From: an uncultured Bacteroidales bacterium
Lineage (GTDB): Bacteria > Bacteroidota > Bacteroidia > Bacteroidales > ML635J-15
Direction: 5' to 3'
NCBI GenBank assembly: GCA_937899245.1
Contig: CALDKB010000051.1
Span: forward strand, 15,220-79,219
DNA: 64,000 bases
In this document: piece after piece, positions 1-9,202 of the stretch
How the letters are laid out: the number at the start of each line of letters is the position of its first letter
How positions within the stretch are numbered: the first letter of the stretch is position 1
Notes under the pieces: model-generated
Seen by the model: only the letters and a program-made list of their open reading frames with translations
Databases searched by the model: none
What the model was told of the DNA's origin: nothing
Position numbers and translations under genes: made by a program

Positions 1-185
1 TGCGTTTCTATGACTGTTGCTGATTATATGTTTCTAAATCAATGGTCCAAAGATAATTCAAAATTATAATCAACATTTTGTTTTTTTCCCATAAAAAACG
101 GCAGACACGTTTACAAGCGCAACAGATAAGTTACGGCTAAACAAACATTATGATTTTTTCGCAAGATAGTGATTGTTTGTTTTTC

Positions 186-249
186 AAGGCAAAGCCTTGG
201 GTGTACTGCGTCGTAGGCTGTACTACGACAGGCTCAGCATGCAGAGCCT
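186..249. repeat. Dyad-rich intergenic element
   Basis: Three short inverted repeats follow one another: CAAGGC/GCCTTG (186-191/195-200), GTCGTAG/CTACGAC (210-216/223-229) and AGGCTC/GAGCCT (230-235/244-249). The element lies just downstream of the ABC ATPase gene, which reads leftward, so it could shield the 3' end of that mRNA. It is not a canonical terminator because no T-run follows a stem on the minus strand. The GC-rich text stands out from the AT-rich flanks and looks like an interspersed repeat. Nothing else is visible in bases 1-273. Confidence 0.45.
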
Positions 250-273
250 ACGCCGAGCGGGGAAAATTTCATC

Positions 274-990
274 TTACTGATATTTTGAAAAGTAACCGCC
301 TTTAAGGAATTCATCAACGGTTACCGATTCAAGTTTTCTGTCATCAAGAAGCCAGATATGGGAGCAATATTTTGCTGCAATTTCCAAATCGTGACAAGAG
401 AAAATTATGCATCTATTTTCCTCAGAAGCAATTTTTTTCAAGTCGGACAAAAGCTTGCGCTTGGCAAAGAAATCAAGGAAAGCTGTCGGCTCATCGAACA
501 GAATCACAGGCGTCTGCTGCACCATTGCTCGGCAAATCATAGCTTTCTGACGTTCGCCATCGCTCACTTCGGTTACCAACGAATCTTTAATCTGCGACAA
601 GCCCAGCTTTTCGGTAAATCTGCCAATTATTTCCTTGTCGGCAGATGTATGACAGTCAAAAATATTGGTATAAGGAGTTCTACCTATAGCTATCAGATCA
701 GAAATAGTCATATTTACAACATACTCTATTTTCGACGGCACAAAACTCAACATTCGAGCCCGCTCGCGAGCTGTCAAACTTCCAACGGGAATTCCTTTTA
801 TATATATATTGCCCGACATTGCCTTCTTTATGCCAATAAGCGTATTTAACAATGTGGTCTTTCCTGTTCCGTTTCGACCGACAATACAAATCAACTCGCC
901 TGCTTTTGCTGTCAAATCAACAGGCTCTGCAACTAACGGGGTCTTATGTCCGAATGTCAGTTTCTCTATTTTCAATACCGAATCTTCCAT
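274..990 (-). CDS. FecE/BtuD-type ABC transporter ATP-binding protein
   Basis: Cytoplasmic ATPase that would power the neighbouring FecCD-type permease, importing a metal chelate or corrinoid. Visible motifs are Walker A GRNGTGKTT, a signature VSDGERQ (a variant of LSGGQ), Walker B VILFDEPTA and an H-loop in FSCHD. The ATG at 990 shares its A with the permease stop (TAATG), a classic coupling arrangement, and gives 238 residues beginning MEDSVLKIEK. An ATG at 1026 would add 12 residues without homology and overlap the permease. Last gene of the three-gene importer operon. Substrate cannot be decided: no TonB receptor or recognisable riboswitch is nearby. Confidence 0.9.
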   Translation of the reverse strand: MEDSVLKIEKLTFGHKTPLVAEPVDLTAKAGELICIVGRNGTGKTTLLNTLIGIKKAMSGNIYIKGIPVGSLTARERARMLSFVPSKIEYVVNMTISDLIAIGRTPYTNIFDCHTSADKEIIGRFTEKLGLSQIKDSLVTEVSDGERQKAMICRAMVQQTPVILFDEPTAFLDFFAKRKLLSDLKKIASEENRCIIFSCHDLEIAAKYCSHIWLLDDRKLESVTVDEFLKGGYFSKYQ

Positions 991-2015
991 TACACCACAG
1001 TCCTCTGATTTTTTACTACAACCCATATAATGAACGGAGCTCCCAATATTGAAATAACCGCATTTATCGGCAATACACCTTGGCTATACAAGACATGCGA
1101 CAACACATCGCCACACAACATAAACGATGCACCAAGGATCATTGAAGCAGGAATAAGCACAAAATGGTCGGATGTATTAAATATCCATCGTGCAATATGC
1201 GGTACCGCCAGTCCAATAAATCCTAATGGTCCGCAAAATGCCGTTACCGCACCAGTTAGGACACTAACACCAGCGAACACAACGACACGCAAAAGTTTTA
1301 TATTTACGCCCATGCTTGCCGAAAACTGCTCACCCATGAGCATTATGTTAAGTTTCTTTGAAAATGCGTAGAGCAACATGCATGTGACAAGACTCACCGG
1401 AACCAGAAGAACCGCCTCATTAAACGAAACAGAATCAAGGCTACCCATAGTCCAGACAACATACAGCTTAACACTAGCGTCAGTAGCAAAAAACTGCATA
1501 ACGTTCACAATTGCAGCAATAACTCCCGACACTAAAATTCCGACAATCAGGATACTTAAGACGTCACGAACCCTCATGCTTACAGCAAGAATCAGCAGCA
1601 AGACAGCAGCAGCGCCAAGTCCAGCAGCTATCAGAATCGTCAAGTTTGACACATCGGCATTTGAACTGAAAAACAGTCCGCTGCCTAAAACCAAAATTCC
1701 AACGCCCAGACTTGCACCATTACTTATTCCAAGCACGTAAGGTCCAGCCAGCGGATTTCGGAAAATCGTTTGCATCAAAAGTCCGGAAACCGAAAGTGCA
1801 AGCCCTGCAACCACGGCTGTAATCACCCTTGCCAATCGAAATTCCCTTATGGTAAATTGACAATCCGTTGGCAAGTCCCCGTCACCAAACATATACGCGC
1901 AAATATCCGAAAACAAAATCCTTGTCGTCCCCGTGCATAAGTCAAGGACCACCAGTCCAAGAAGAACAATGGTAATAATCAGGAATTTGATAATATGCGA
2001 CAACTTGCTATGCAA
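990..2015 (-). CDS. FecCD-family ABC transporter permease (BtuC-like)
   Basis: Inner-membrane subunit of a type II importer for iron-siderophore, haem or cobalamin. The 341-residue protein is almost entirely hydrophobic with roughly ten membrane helices, typical of FecCD/BtuC. Conserved family stretches are visible: LRLARV-like text early (FRLARVITAV), GLLMQTIFRNPLAGPYVLG, and CGPLGFIGLAVPHIAR near residue 265. The stop overlaps the ATPase start. The binding lipoprotein lies upstream with a gap of about 58 bases. Family assignment is firm; substrate is inferred only to the class. Confidence 0.92.
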   Translation of the reverse strand: MHSKLSHIIKFLIITIVLLGLVVLDLCTGTTRILFSDICAYMFGDGDLPTDCQFTIREFRLARVITAVVAGLALSVSGLLMQTIFRNPLAGPYVLGISNGASLGVGILVLGSGLFFSSNADVSNLTILIAAGLGAAAVLLLILAVSMRVRDVLSILIVGILVSGVIAAIVNVMQFFATDASVKLYVVWTMGSLDSVSFNEAVLLVPVSLVTCMLLYAFSKKLNIMLMGEQFSASMGVNIKLLRVVVFAGVSVLTGAVTAFCGPLGFIGLAVPHIARWIFNTSDHFVLIPASMILGASFMLCGDVLSHVLYSQGVLPINAVISILGAPFIIWVVVKNQRTVV

Positions 2016-2073
2016 AGCAATTTCTTTTGCACAAAGTTACACAAAAATCCATTACGCAGGCACATGTAAACCT

Positions 2074-3138
2074 TTACTCGAGTCTTAAATAATAGTGCAA
2101 GTTTTCATCTTTGCCAGAAAATATATTCTGAAGGTCATGCAGGATAATATCGGGATGCACGATTCCCGACTCCCAAAAATCACTGCCGCCATATTTGCTG
2201 CATATCTTGTTGTTATTATAGATTCGTGCATTATTATACGGGCCGAAGTTTGCCAGACGTGAATCGACGTCCAGAATCTCCAAGCGTTTAGTCTTCTCAT
2301 TTGGATGGAGCCAAATCTCTGCTCCTGAAGCCTGAGAAAAAACTTGTTCAACCGAATATGGCAGACTTTCAGTTGCGTCATTATCAAAAACATATTTCCC
2401 ACCGGCATCCTTCACAAAATTAGCGAAGAAACTGTCGCCCCCCGGAACCCACCATGTTCCTTTCCATGGCAAACTTACAAGCACTTTGGGTTTCTCCTGC
2501 GCATCACATTCATGCTTTATTCTAAGATATTGGCTTTCAACACTATCGAAATAATGACTTGCATATTCAAACTTGTCATAAAAGCAACCGAAAAACTTTA
2601 TCCATTCAGTTCTGCCCAATGGTTTTGACTCCAAATAGTCGTCAACCATAACCACATTAATACCGGCTTTTTGCAATTTATTGAAGTTTGTCATCGACTC
2701 ATTATCAACGCCATAGGCAAAAACAACATCAGGATTTATAGCAAGAATCCTTTCCATGTCCAGCTGCTGGTCATAGCCCACTTCGGCAACTCGCCCCGCC
2801 ATAATCTCCGATTGCAGCAACGTATCACAAACATACCTTGTACCGCTAATTCCTTTTATTGAAGGCATCTCAGACAACTGCGTGATAAATGCCGAATACG
2901 TTGTCGACAAGCACACAACGCTCTCTACGGGAATCTGTATTGCCGAATCGCATTTTCCCCGAGAAAGATGCAAAAAGTTCGACTTTCCAGGAAAGTTCAC
3001 ATCGTAGCCGGCATCAGTTTCGGTTATCTCAAAATTATGAGAATACTTATTCCCTGCACCTACTTTTGGCGCAACAGCATTATCGCCACATGCCGACAGC
3101 AGCATCAGGCATAAAAATATTCCGACAAGTTTTTTCAT
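2074..3138 (-). CDS. Substrate-binding lipoprotein of the FecCD-type importer
   Basis: A periplasmic binding protein of the TroA/BtuF/FepB class (PF01497) that would hand ligand to the permease downstream. Residues 1-17 form a lipoprotein signal with lipobox LLSAC (Cys17). The order is typical: VVCLSTTYSAFITQLSEM near the start, MERILAINPDVVFAYG, and a C-terminal lobe with SLPWKGTWWVPGGDSFF. 354 residues, usual length. The ATG directly follows a terminator-like hairpin and T7 run, so there is no room for a Shine-Dalgarno sequence. Bacteroidota often start genes without one. The ligand is not identifiable from sequence alone. Confidence 0.87.
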   Translation of the reverse strand: MKKLVGIFLCLMLLSACGDNAVAPKVGAGNKYSHNFEITETDAGYDVNFPGKSNFLHLSRGKCDSAIQIPVESVVCLSTTYSAFITQLSEMPSIKGISGTRYVCDTLLQSEIMAGRVAEVGYDQQLDMERILAINPDVVFAYGVDNESMTNFNKLQKAGINVVMVDDYLESKPLGRTEWIKFFGCFYDKFEYASHYFDSVESQYLRIKHECDAQEKPKVLVSLPWKGTWWVPGGDSFFANFVKDAGGKYVFDNDATESLPYSVEQVFSQASGAEIWLHPNEKTKRLEILDVDSRLANFGPYNNARIYNNNKICSKYGGSDFWESGIVHPDIILHDLQNIFSGKDENLHYYLRLE

Positions 3139-3174
3139 AAAAAAAGCCTCATCTAAAAATATAGCATGAGGCTT
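3139..3174 (-). terminator. Hairpin terminator abutting the binding-protein start
   Basis: On the minus strand AAGCCTCAT and ATGAGGCTT (3166-3174 and 3144-3152) close a 13-base loop, and the T7 tract runs directly into the ATG at 3138. It would end transcription of the PKD protease gene. The loop reads TATATTTT, one base from the -7 consensus, so a promoter may be hidden in it. Confidence 0.75.
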
Positions 3175-3194
3175 AATTTTAAATTTTGATTTAC

Positions 3195-6100
3195 TTATTT
3201 TGTTAACATAATCTTCTTGTTCGAAGAATAAGAAGGAGTATTAACCTTAAGCATATACATTCCTTCTGCATATCCAGACATATCGACAGAGATTGTTGTT
3301 GGATTTGACATCACATTAGAATAAACAACTCTACCGAGTACATCGAAAATTTCAATATTTACATCTTCAGAAGCAATATTGTTGAAAGAAACATTGATAA
3401 ATCCGGTTGTTGGGTTTGGATATACCTCTATTGCATCGTCATCAGCCATAACATCCTCTACATCAACCAAGCATGAAACCGGCTGAATTGGAAGTGATGT
3501 ATTGAACATAAAGTATTCAGGAGTAGAATACCAAACGCCAGCCTTCTGAACGAACATAGTATTCAATCCGCTTGCACCTCTATTTGTAACAATAGGAACT
3601 ACGAACAAATCATCGCTGATTTCGTCATTGTTGTTGTCTACGTAGTTAACCTTAAAGCCAACATAGAAAGGACCTGAAACAGGAACTGCCTCGTCGAACT
3701 TCACTAGGTTAGTCTGACCTGCAGTTAAGTTTCTAAGCAGAACTTTCTTAGAACCGAGTTCTTCGCCTGGCTTGCCGTTATCGTCTGCCCAAACATAGAA
3801 CTTCACATACGAATCATAAGTAGCGAATACCGACTGGGTAACAGGAACAAGCAAAGACCTAACCTGAGAGAATGTATAATCGTAGAAGTATTCGGCATAA
3901 GCCTTTACCTTCTTTCCATTATGGCCTGCAATATATCCCCAAGTTCCGGAAGGAGTCTTTGTACCGAGCACATCTCCGGTAGTGATATTCGACAAAGTAT
4001 CGCAGTATAGAGAAACATTTCCGTTCCATACATATACGTAGTTTTCCTTAGTAATTGATGACGAGCCGCAACCATTAGAAACGAACAATGTAACATCGTA
4101 AATACCAGGAGTTGAGTAAAGTATTTCGTTTGTCGGAGAAAATTCTGTAGAAGAACTTGGAGAACCGCCCTCGAACGACCACAATGAATAGGAAACTCCA
4201 TTGCTAGAAGTATTTTCGAACTGGATAGCAGTACCAGCACCTATATTTCTATTGCGAGCAACAAAGTTTGCTTCAGGAGCTGCCGTACAAGGATCACCTG
4301 TTGATACAATAATATATGCCTCCTTTACAATTTCATCGCTACCTATATTATTAGAAACAGTAAGTTTAACCCTGTAAGTTCCTTCAGCATTATATGTAAC
4401 ATAAGGAGATGGCTGGTAGCTTGTTGCTGGCTCACCGCCTTCAAATTCCCAATTCCATCTGTAAGGATTACCATCGCTCATATCAACGAAATGAACCATT
4501 TCACCCGGTCTAATCATAGTCTTGTTAGAAGAGAAGTTTGCAACAGGAGACTGGTCGGCATTAGGTACGACCCTGATATAGTTTTCTTTAACCTCAACAT
4601 CCTGAACGCCATTCGACTTACGGCATCTCAATTCAACATCATAAGTACCAACTTCCGTATAAGCAATTACAGGAGGCAATGAGTCTGAACTAGTTTCCGG
4701 AGTTCCACCTTCGAAATGCCATGCCCACTGGTTAAATGGACCGTTCTGCGACAAGTTAGTGAATCTAACTACTCCGCCGACAGGGATTACTGTTATACTA
4801 GCCTCGAAATCGGCAATTGGCAAGTCTGTGTTGTTTTCAACGACAATACAACCTTCGCAAACTTCCGAATCGTAATCGCCATTTCCATTCTGAACATATA
4901 ATGTAACATTATATTCACCTGGTGTGTTGTAGCATATTCCAGTTGGGTTCTGAGCTGTTGAAGTAACAGTTTCTGCACCTTGGAATGTCCAAGTCCAAGA
5001 TGTTGGCGAACCAGACGACAAATCGGTAAAGTTAATGCAATCGCCGATTGAAATATTGTAAGAAGAAGCAACAAATGCTGCCGACAATTCTCCGTCCGGA
5101 TCTGGAGTTACATTTTGAGAAACAGTAATGTAGCCATTCTTGGTTTCCGTATCATTAGCATTTCCGTTAGATACGGTAAGAGTAACATTATAAGTTCCAG
5201 CTGCAGAATAAACAACCGTAGGATTCTGTACTGTAGAAGTTGCTGGGTTACCACCTGGGAATGTCCAAGACCAAGAAGTCGGGTTACCGGTTGAAGCATC
5301 AGCGAAAGCGACAGAACCGCCAACAGCAACTGTTGTTGGGTTTCCTCTAAAGTCGGCATTTAGCTGAGTAGGATCAACAGGACCTGAACCTGAATTAGGA
5401 TAGCGACCTTCGCATGTTGTTGCACCTGTATTATCAGGATCCAACCATGGTTTCAAGCGGTTAGCATTTGAAGTGCCACCATTTTCCCAATGAAGGTCGA
5501 AACGGCCATACATATCGTACAGGGCATTTGCTGCAGCATTACAACTTGAAGCACCGCCGGTCAAAGTACCAACGATAAGCTTGTTAGCGCCACTGAACAA
5601 CGGAGAACCAGACGAACCGCCTTCGGTTACACCAGTAGATGTTTCCCACCATGACTGCCAGTGACCATTCTGAGTATTTTGATTACTGTAAGTAGAAGCG
5701 ACAAGTTGGCGAGTGTAAATGGAAATCTTCTTGATATCGCCAGAAGGATGGTGAATACCTACACCCGAAGCAGCTCCAGTCGTAGACCTATCCCAACCAT
5801 TATAATATGCGCCGATAGTTTCCAAATCATCTTCGGTTGTATTTAAAAGAAGAAGCAAGAAATCGGTACCCGAAGATTGAGCACCAGAAGGTCTTGCCTT
5901 TAATGAACAACCAGCAACAACATCGTAACGAGGTGCCGACGTTGGGTTTGTACATCCGCTTGCCTCGAAATTGAAATAAAATTCCCAGTCGCCCATATCA
6001 GCAGCTGCGTCAACGCCACCGCAATGGTCTGCAGTCAAGAAGTATGGTGTACCATCGTTAGCAGTATTGTTTACAAGAGAACCGGTACAGAAACCAGCCG

Positions 6101-6797
6101 ACCAGCCTTCAACAACATATATTACAGCAACGCCCTTCTTCTGATCCTGCCATGAGTTACCAGCAGCACAGTTTACATTAACCTCGCAACTTCCCGAAGC
6201 GCCAAAGTTCGGGTCTCTCTTATTTTCATAATATCCGACGTAAGAGCCAACACCCCTATAGAAATAAACGACCCTGTCAATTTCCAAACGCGGCTGCTCC
6301 GTAACATCTGCTGGCTGAATGTATTCCATATACAAGCTCTCACCCTGAATCATCTTTGGTGAGAATTTTGTCCCATTTTTAGGATTATACTCAGATGTCA
6401 ACGACAACACCTGATTTCTATTTTCGTTATAAAGGAACAATTTTGCACCTTCCGGAATATAGAAATTAGAAAACATAACTTTCAATGCCTTTGCATCTTC
6501 AGACGAAATCTTCAATCGCAACACAGAAGTACCATCGGACAATTGATCAACAACACCAGCATTATCTGTATTGATGTTCGCAGAAAGAATACGAGCAACC
6601 TTATACATTTCTCCATTTTTCACATCTGCAGCATCCTCATTTGCTATCAACGCCTTTGACGGCGGTGTCAGAACATAATTATCTATTTCAGAAAGCAATT
6701 CTGGATGCACGAAGCTAATTGGCTGATTCTGAGAATAACCAACAGAAACTGTCAATAAAAACAGAGCACTTAATACGAATAAAAATACCTTTCTCAT
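3195..6797 (-). CDS. Secreted lysyl-endopeptidase-like serine protease, 5 PKD domains, T9SS tail
   Basis: Exported extracellular protease of 1200 residues. Signal peptide 1-22 (cleavage after GYSQ). A trypsin-fold domain of the lysyl endopeptidase type covers about 200-465: His258 in YFLTADHCGG, Asp312 in GTDFLLLLL and Ser396 in GGSSGSP. Five PKD domains follow at about 480-905; each has an ADF/ANF start and a TYNVTL-like strand. A further beta domain leads to the T9SS type A sorting domain (YPNPTTG, last ~75 residues), so export by the Por system and surface anchoring or release are expected. The cleavage preference for Lys is an inference from family resemblance only. A hairpin terminator follows at 3139-3174. 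Confidence 0.9.
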   Translation of the reverse strand: MRKVFLFVLSALFLLTVSVGYSQNQPISFVHPELLSEIDNYVLTPPSKALIANEDAADVKNGEMYKVARILSANINTDNAGVVDQLSDGTSVLRLKISSEDAKALKVMFSNFYIPEGAKLFLYNENRNQVLSLTSEYNPKNGTKFSPKMIQGESLYMEYIQPADVTEQPRLEIDRVVYFYRGVGSYVGYYENKRDPNFGASGSCEVNVNCAAGNSWQDQKKGVAVIYVVEGWSAGFCTGSLVNNTANDGTPYFLTADHCGGVDAAADMGDWEFYFNFEASGCTNPTSAPRYDVVAGCSLKARPSGAQSSGTDFLLLLLNTTEDDLETIGAYYNGWDRSTTGAASGVGIHHPSGDIKKISIYTRQLVASTYSNQNTQNGHWQSWWETSTGVTEGGSSGSPLFSGANKLIVGTLTGGASSCNAAANALYDMYGRFDLHWENGGTSNANRLKPWLDPDNTGATTCEGRYPNSGSGPVDPTQLNADFRGNPTTVAVGGSVAFADASTGNPTSWSWTFPGGNPATSTVQNPTVVYSAAGTYNVTLTVSNGNANDTETKNGYITVSQNVTPDPDGELSAAFVASSYNISIGDCINFTDLSSGSPTSWTWTFQGAETVTSTAQNPTGICYNTPGEYNVTLYVQNGNGDYDSEVCEGCIVVENNTDLPIADFEASITVIPVGGVVRFTNLSQNGPFNQWAWHFEGGTPETSSDSLPPVIAYTEVGTYDVELRCRKSNGVQDVEVKENYIRVVPNADQSPVANFSSNKTMIRPGEMVHFVDMSDGNPYRWNWEFEGGEPATSYQPSPYVTYNAEGTYRVKLTVSNNIGSDEIVKEAYIIVSTGDPCTAAPEANFVARNRNIGAGTAIQFENTSSNGVSYSLWSFEGGSPSSSTEFSPTNEILYSTPGIYDVTLFVSNGCGSSSITKENYVYVWNGNVSLYCDTLSNITTGDVLGTKTPSGTWGYIAGHNGKKVKAYAEYFYDYTFSQVRSLLVPVTQSVFATYDSYVKFYVWADDNGKPGEELGSKKVLLRNLTAGQTNLVKFDEAVPVSGPFYVGFKVNYVDNNNDEISDDLFVVPIVTNRGASGLNTMFVQKAGVWYSTPEYFMFNTSLPIQPVSCLVDVEDVMADDDAIEVYPNPTTGFINVSFNNIASEDVNIEIFDVLGRVVYSNVMSNPTTISVDMSGYAEGMYMLKVNTPSYSSNKKIMLTK

Positions 6798-6985
6798 TCT
6801 AATAATTTTTTGTTAACAAAAACGACGCAATTTAATTAAAATCTTTGTAAAGCATTACTTCGCTTTACTTTTTTTTTAACGCAAAAATCAAAAAAAGGTT
6901 GCCTATTATCTCGAAATAATTTTCAGCACCTAACACACTGTATTTCAGCATATTAAATTTTCGGAAGATTTTTTTGACAAAAAAA

Positions 6986-7016
6986 TTTGCTATTAAATAA
7001 TTTTACTATACTTTTG
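6986..7016 (+). promoter_or_regulatory. Promoter of tRNA-Lys
   Basis: A near-ideal Bacteroidota primary sigma promoter: -33 TTTG at 6986-6989, 19 bases, then -7 TACTTTTG at 7009-7016. Transcription would start near 7023, about 20 bases before the mature tRNA. Confidence 0.8.
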
Positions 7017-7041
7017 CAGTCTCAAAACCCGATTGAGAAAT

Positions 7042-7114
7042 GACCAGTTAGCTCAGTAGGTAGAGCACAGCCCTTTTAAGGCTGGGGTCTTGGGTTCGAG
7101 CCCCAAACTGGTCA
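7042..7114 (+). tRNA. tRNA-Lys (anticodon UUU)
   Basis: A complete 73-base cloverleaf: acceptor GACCAGT/ACTGGTC, D arm GCTC/GAGC, anticodon stem CAGCC/GGCTG with loop CTTTTAA (anticodon TTT at 7075-7077), 5-base variable loop, T arm TTGGG/CCCAA with TTCGAGC, discriminator A. The 3' CCA is not encoded. It is a single-gene transcript with its own promoter and a terminator at 7119-7144. Confidence 0.97.
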
Positions 7115-7118
7115 CGGA

Positions 7119-7144
7119 AGCACGATGAAAATCGTGCTTTTTTT
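7119..7144 (+). terminator. Terminator of tRNA-Lys
   Basis: AGCACGAT (7119-7126), GAAA tetraloop, ATCGTGCT (7131-7138), then a T-run to 7144. Confidence 0.92.
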
Positions 7145-7157
7145 GTTGTCTCAAAAC

Positions 7158-7187
7158 AAAAAAAAGAGGATGAACAAGTCATCCTCT
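7158..7187 (-). terminator. Terminator of the murA/TlpA operon
   Basis: Minus-strand stem AGAGGATGA/TCATCCTCT (7179-7187 with 7165-7173), 5-base loop, T-run complementary to 7158-7165. It ends the minus-strand operon coming from about 13100. Confidence 0.85.
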
Positions 7188-7209
7188 CTTCAATATTTTT
7201 TTCAATCAC

Positions 7210-7884
7210 CTATTTGGCTAGCTTTTTCTTCATTGCGTCCAGCTGCGACTGAATTTTGTTAATTTCCTTTTCGATATTAGCAATGTCCTTAGAATATTTA
7301 TCCAGCTGTTTAATTTCTTTCAATGCATATAATTGTGTTCTAAGGCTTACAAGGGTTTCCTCGAATGATTTTATTGGACGGAAAATAAATTTTTCCAAAG
7401 TTTGTTCAAGGGCCTCCCCTCTTAGATTTTTAGCGACAATAACACCATTGCCATCAATCAAGAAATTACAAGGAATACTCCTTACCTGATACAGGCGGCC
7501 AGCCTCACAATCCCAATATTTCAAATCGCTTACATTGGTCCACTCCAACTTGTCTGTCTCTATGGCCTTTGTCCAATTGTCGGCTGTCTTGTCGAGCGAC
7601 ACACCATAAACAGTAAAGCCATCTCCTGCCTGATAATACTTATCCTTATACGCATTGTATGCTTTTACAACATTAGGGTTTTCCTTTCTGCAAGGGCCAC
7701 ACCATGATGCCCAAAAATCAACAAGCACCATCTTTCCCCTTAGTGAAGACAACTTAACTGTATCACCGTTTGGTGTCGGCAAACTAATTTCTGGAGCAAT
7801 GTTTCCAACTTCCAGTCCAACAGTCTGTGCATTTGCAAACAAAGATAATGTTACAACAACAACTAATATCAATATTTTTTTCAT
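7210..7884 (-). CDS. TlpA-like thioredoxin-fold protein, exported
   Basis: A periplasmic or membrane-attached thiol-disulfide protein of 224 residues. Signal peptide about 1-20 (ending FANAQ), then an AhpC/TSA-redoxin domain with active site WCGPC (Cys62, Cys65) preceded by VDFWAS. The last ~50 residues are a charged Lys/Glu/Gln-rich helix, probably a coiled coil. It starts 3 bases after the murA stop, so it is co-transcribed and probably coupled. Likely role: reducing periplasmic disulfides or cytochrome maturation; the substrate is unknown. Confidence 0.85.
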   Translation of the reverse strand: MKKILILVVVVTLSLFANAQTVGLEVGNIAPEISLPTPNGDTVKLSSLRGKMVLVDFWASWCGPCRKENPNVVKAYNAYKDKYYQAGDGFTVYGVSLDKTADNWTKAIETDKLEWTNVSDLKYWDCEAGRLYQVRSIPCNFLIDGNGVIVAKNLRGEALEQTLEKFIFRPIKSFEETLVSLRTQLYALKEIKQLDKYSKDIANIEKEINKIQSQLDAMKKKLAK

Positions 7885-7887
7885 GAC

Positions 7888-9198
7888 TTAATAATTAATA
7901 CGTTCAATTTTTGCACCCAGCTTATTAAGGCGGACATCGATATTTTCGTATCCTCGATCTATCTGCTCAATATTTCTGATAATGCTCGATCCCTGCGCCG
8001 ACATTGCAGCAATAAGCAGAGCCATACCGGCACGGATATCTGGCGAATTCATAACGGTTCCGCGCAGACGAATCTGATTGTCGAGGCCAATAACAGTTGC
8101 CCTATGAGGGTCGCACAGGATAATCTGAGCCCCCATATCTATCAGCTTGTCCACAAAGAACAAACGGCTCTCGAACATTTTCTGGTGAATAAGCACGCTA
8201 CCCTTTGCCTGCGTAGCTACGACAAGGAATACGCTCAGCAAGTCTGGAGTCAAACCTGGCCATATAGCATCAGAGATATTCATAATAGAGCCATCGATAA
8301 AACTTTCTATCTGATAATGGTCGTGATGAGGAATATAAATATCATCGTTTATATGTTCGAGCTTGATACCTAGGCGGCGGAACGAATCAGGAATAATGCC
8401 AAGCATGTCGTACCGTACATTCTTGATAGTAATCTCCGATCCAGTCATAGCGGCCATACCTATGAAACTGCCGATTTCAATCATATCGGGCAAAATTGTA
8501 TGTTCGGCTCCATGAAATTCATCAACGCCCTCGATAAATAGCAGGTTTGAGCCGATACCGGTAATTTTTGCCCCCATATTGTTCAGCAATTTGCAAAGCT
8601 GTTGAACATAAGGTTCGCACGCAGCATTATATATTGTGGTCTTGCCCTTAGCTTTAACTGCTGCCATTATAATGTTGGCTGTACCAGTAACAGATGCCTC
8701 CTCAAGATGTATATAAGTTCCTTCGAGTTTTTCGGCCTCGAGCGAATAGAAATTCTCCTCAAAACTATAATTGAATACAGCGCCAAGTTTTTGAAATCCA
8801 ATAAAATGGGTATCAAGGCGTCTTCTACCAATCTTGTCGCCTCCCGGCTTTGGCATAAACACCCTGCCAAAACGTGCCAACAGCGGACCCAGTATCATTA
8901 TTGAGCCTCTAAGCGCCGCTCCGTCTGCGCGAAATGCATCAGATTCCAAATATTCGAGGTTAACCGCATCGGCCTTGAATGTATAAACGCCATTACCATG
9001 ACGAGTAACCTTTACGCCCATAGCAATCAACAAGTCTATTAACTTATTGACGTCCAATATATTTGGCACATTACTGATTGTAACGCTTTCGCTAGTCAAC
9101 AATGTGGCGCATATTACCTGCAGCGCTTCGTTTTTTGCGCCCTGAGGTTCTATTTCGCCTTTAAGTTGATATCCACCTTCAATCTTAAATGTTCCCAT
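7888..9198 (-). CDS. murA: UDP-N-acetylglucosamine 1-carboxyvinyltransferase (MurA)
   Basis: Cytosolic enzyme that transfers enolpyruvate from PEP to UDP-GlcNAc, the first committed peptidoglycan step. 436 residues, full length; PEP-site Lys22-Asn23 in GAKNEAL is intact. In the mobile active-site loop (MPKPGGDKIGRRRLDTHF, about 115-132) the residue equivalent to E. coli Cys115 is Asp121. That exchange is known from other naturally fosfomycin-insensitive MurA enzymes. It sits between DUF4290 and the TlpA-like gene, with gaps of 3-4 bases, in one operon. Confidence 0.96.
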   Translation of the reverse strand: MGTFKIEGGYQLKGEIEPQGAKNEALQVICATLLTSESVTISNVPNILDVNKLIDLLIAMGVKVTRHGNGVYTFKADAVNLEYLESDAFRADGAALRGSIMILGPLLARFGRVFMPKPGGDKIGRRRLDTHFIGFQKLGAVFNYSFEENFYSLEAEKLEGTYIHLEEASVTGTANIIMAAVKAKGKTTIYNAACEPYVQQLCKLLNNMGAKITGIGSNLLFIEGVDEFHGAEHTILPDMIEIGSFIGMAAMTGSEITIKNVRYDMLGIIPDSFRRLGIKLEHINDDIYIPHHDHYQIESFIDGSIMNISDAIWPGLTPDLLSVFLVVATQAKGSVLIHQKMFESRLFFVDKLIDMGAQIILCDPHRATVIGLDNQIRLRGTVMNSPDIRAGMALLIAAMSAQGSSIIRNIEQIDRGYENIDVRLNKLGAKIERINY

Positions 9199-9202
9199 CG
9201 CA

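Noticed and set aside
2016..3195. Cobalamin riboswitch before the ABC importer
   Set aside because: No B12-box-like or extended structured leader; only a terminator hairpin separates the genes.
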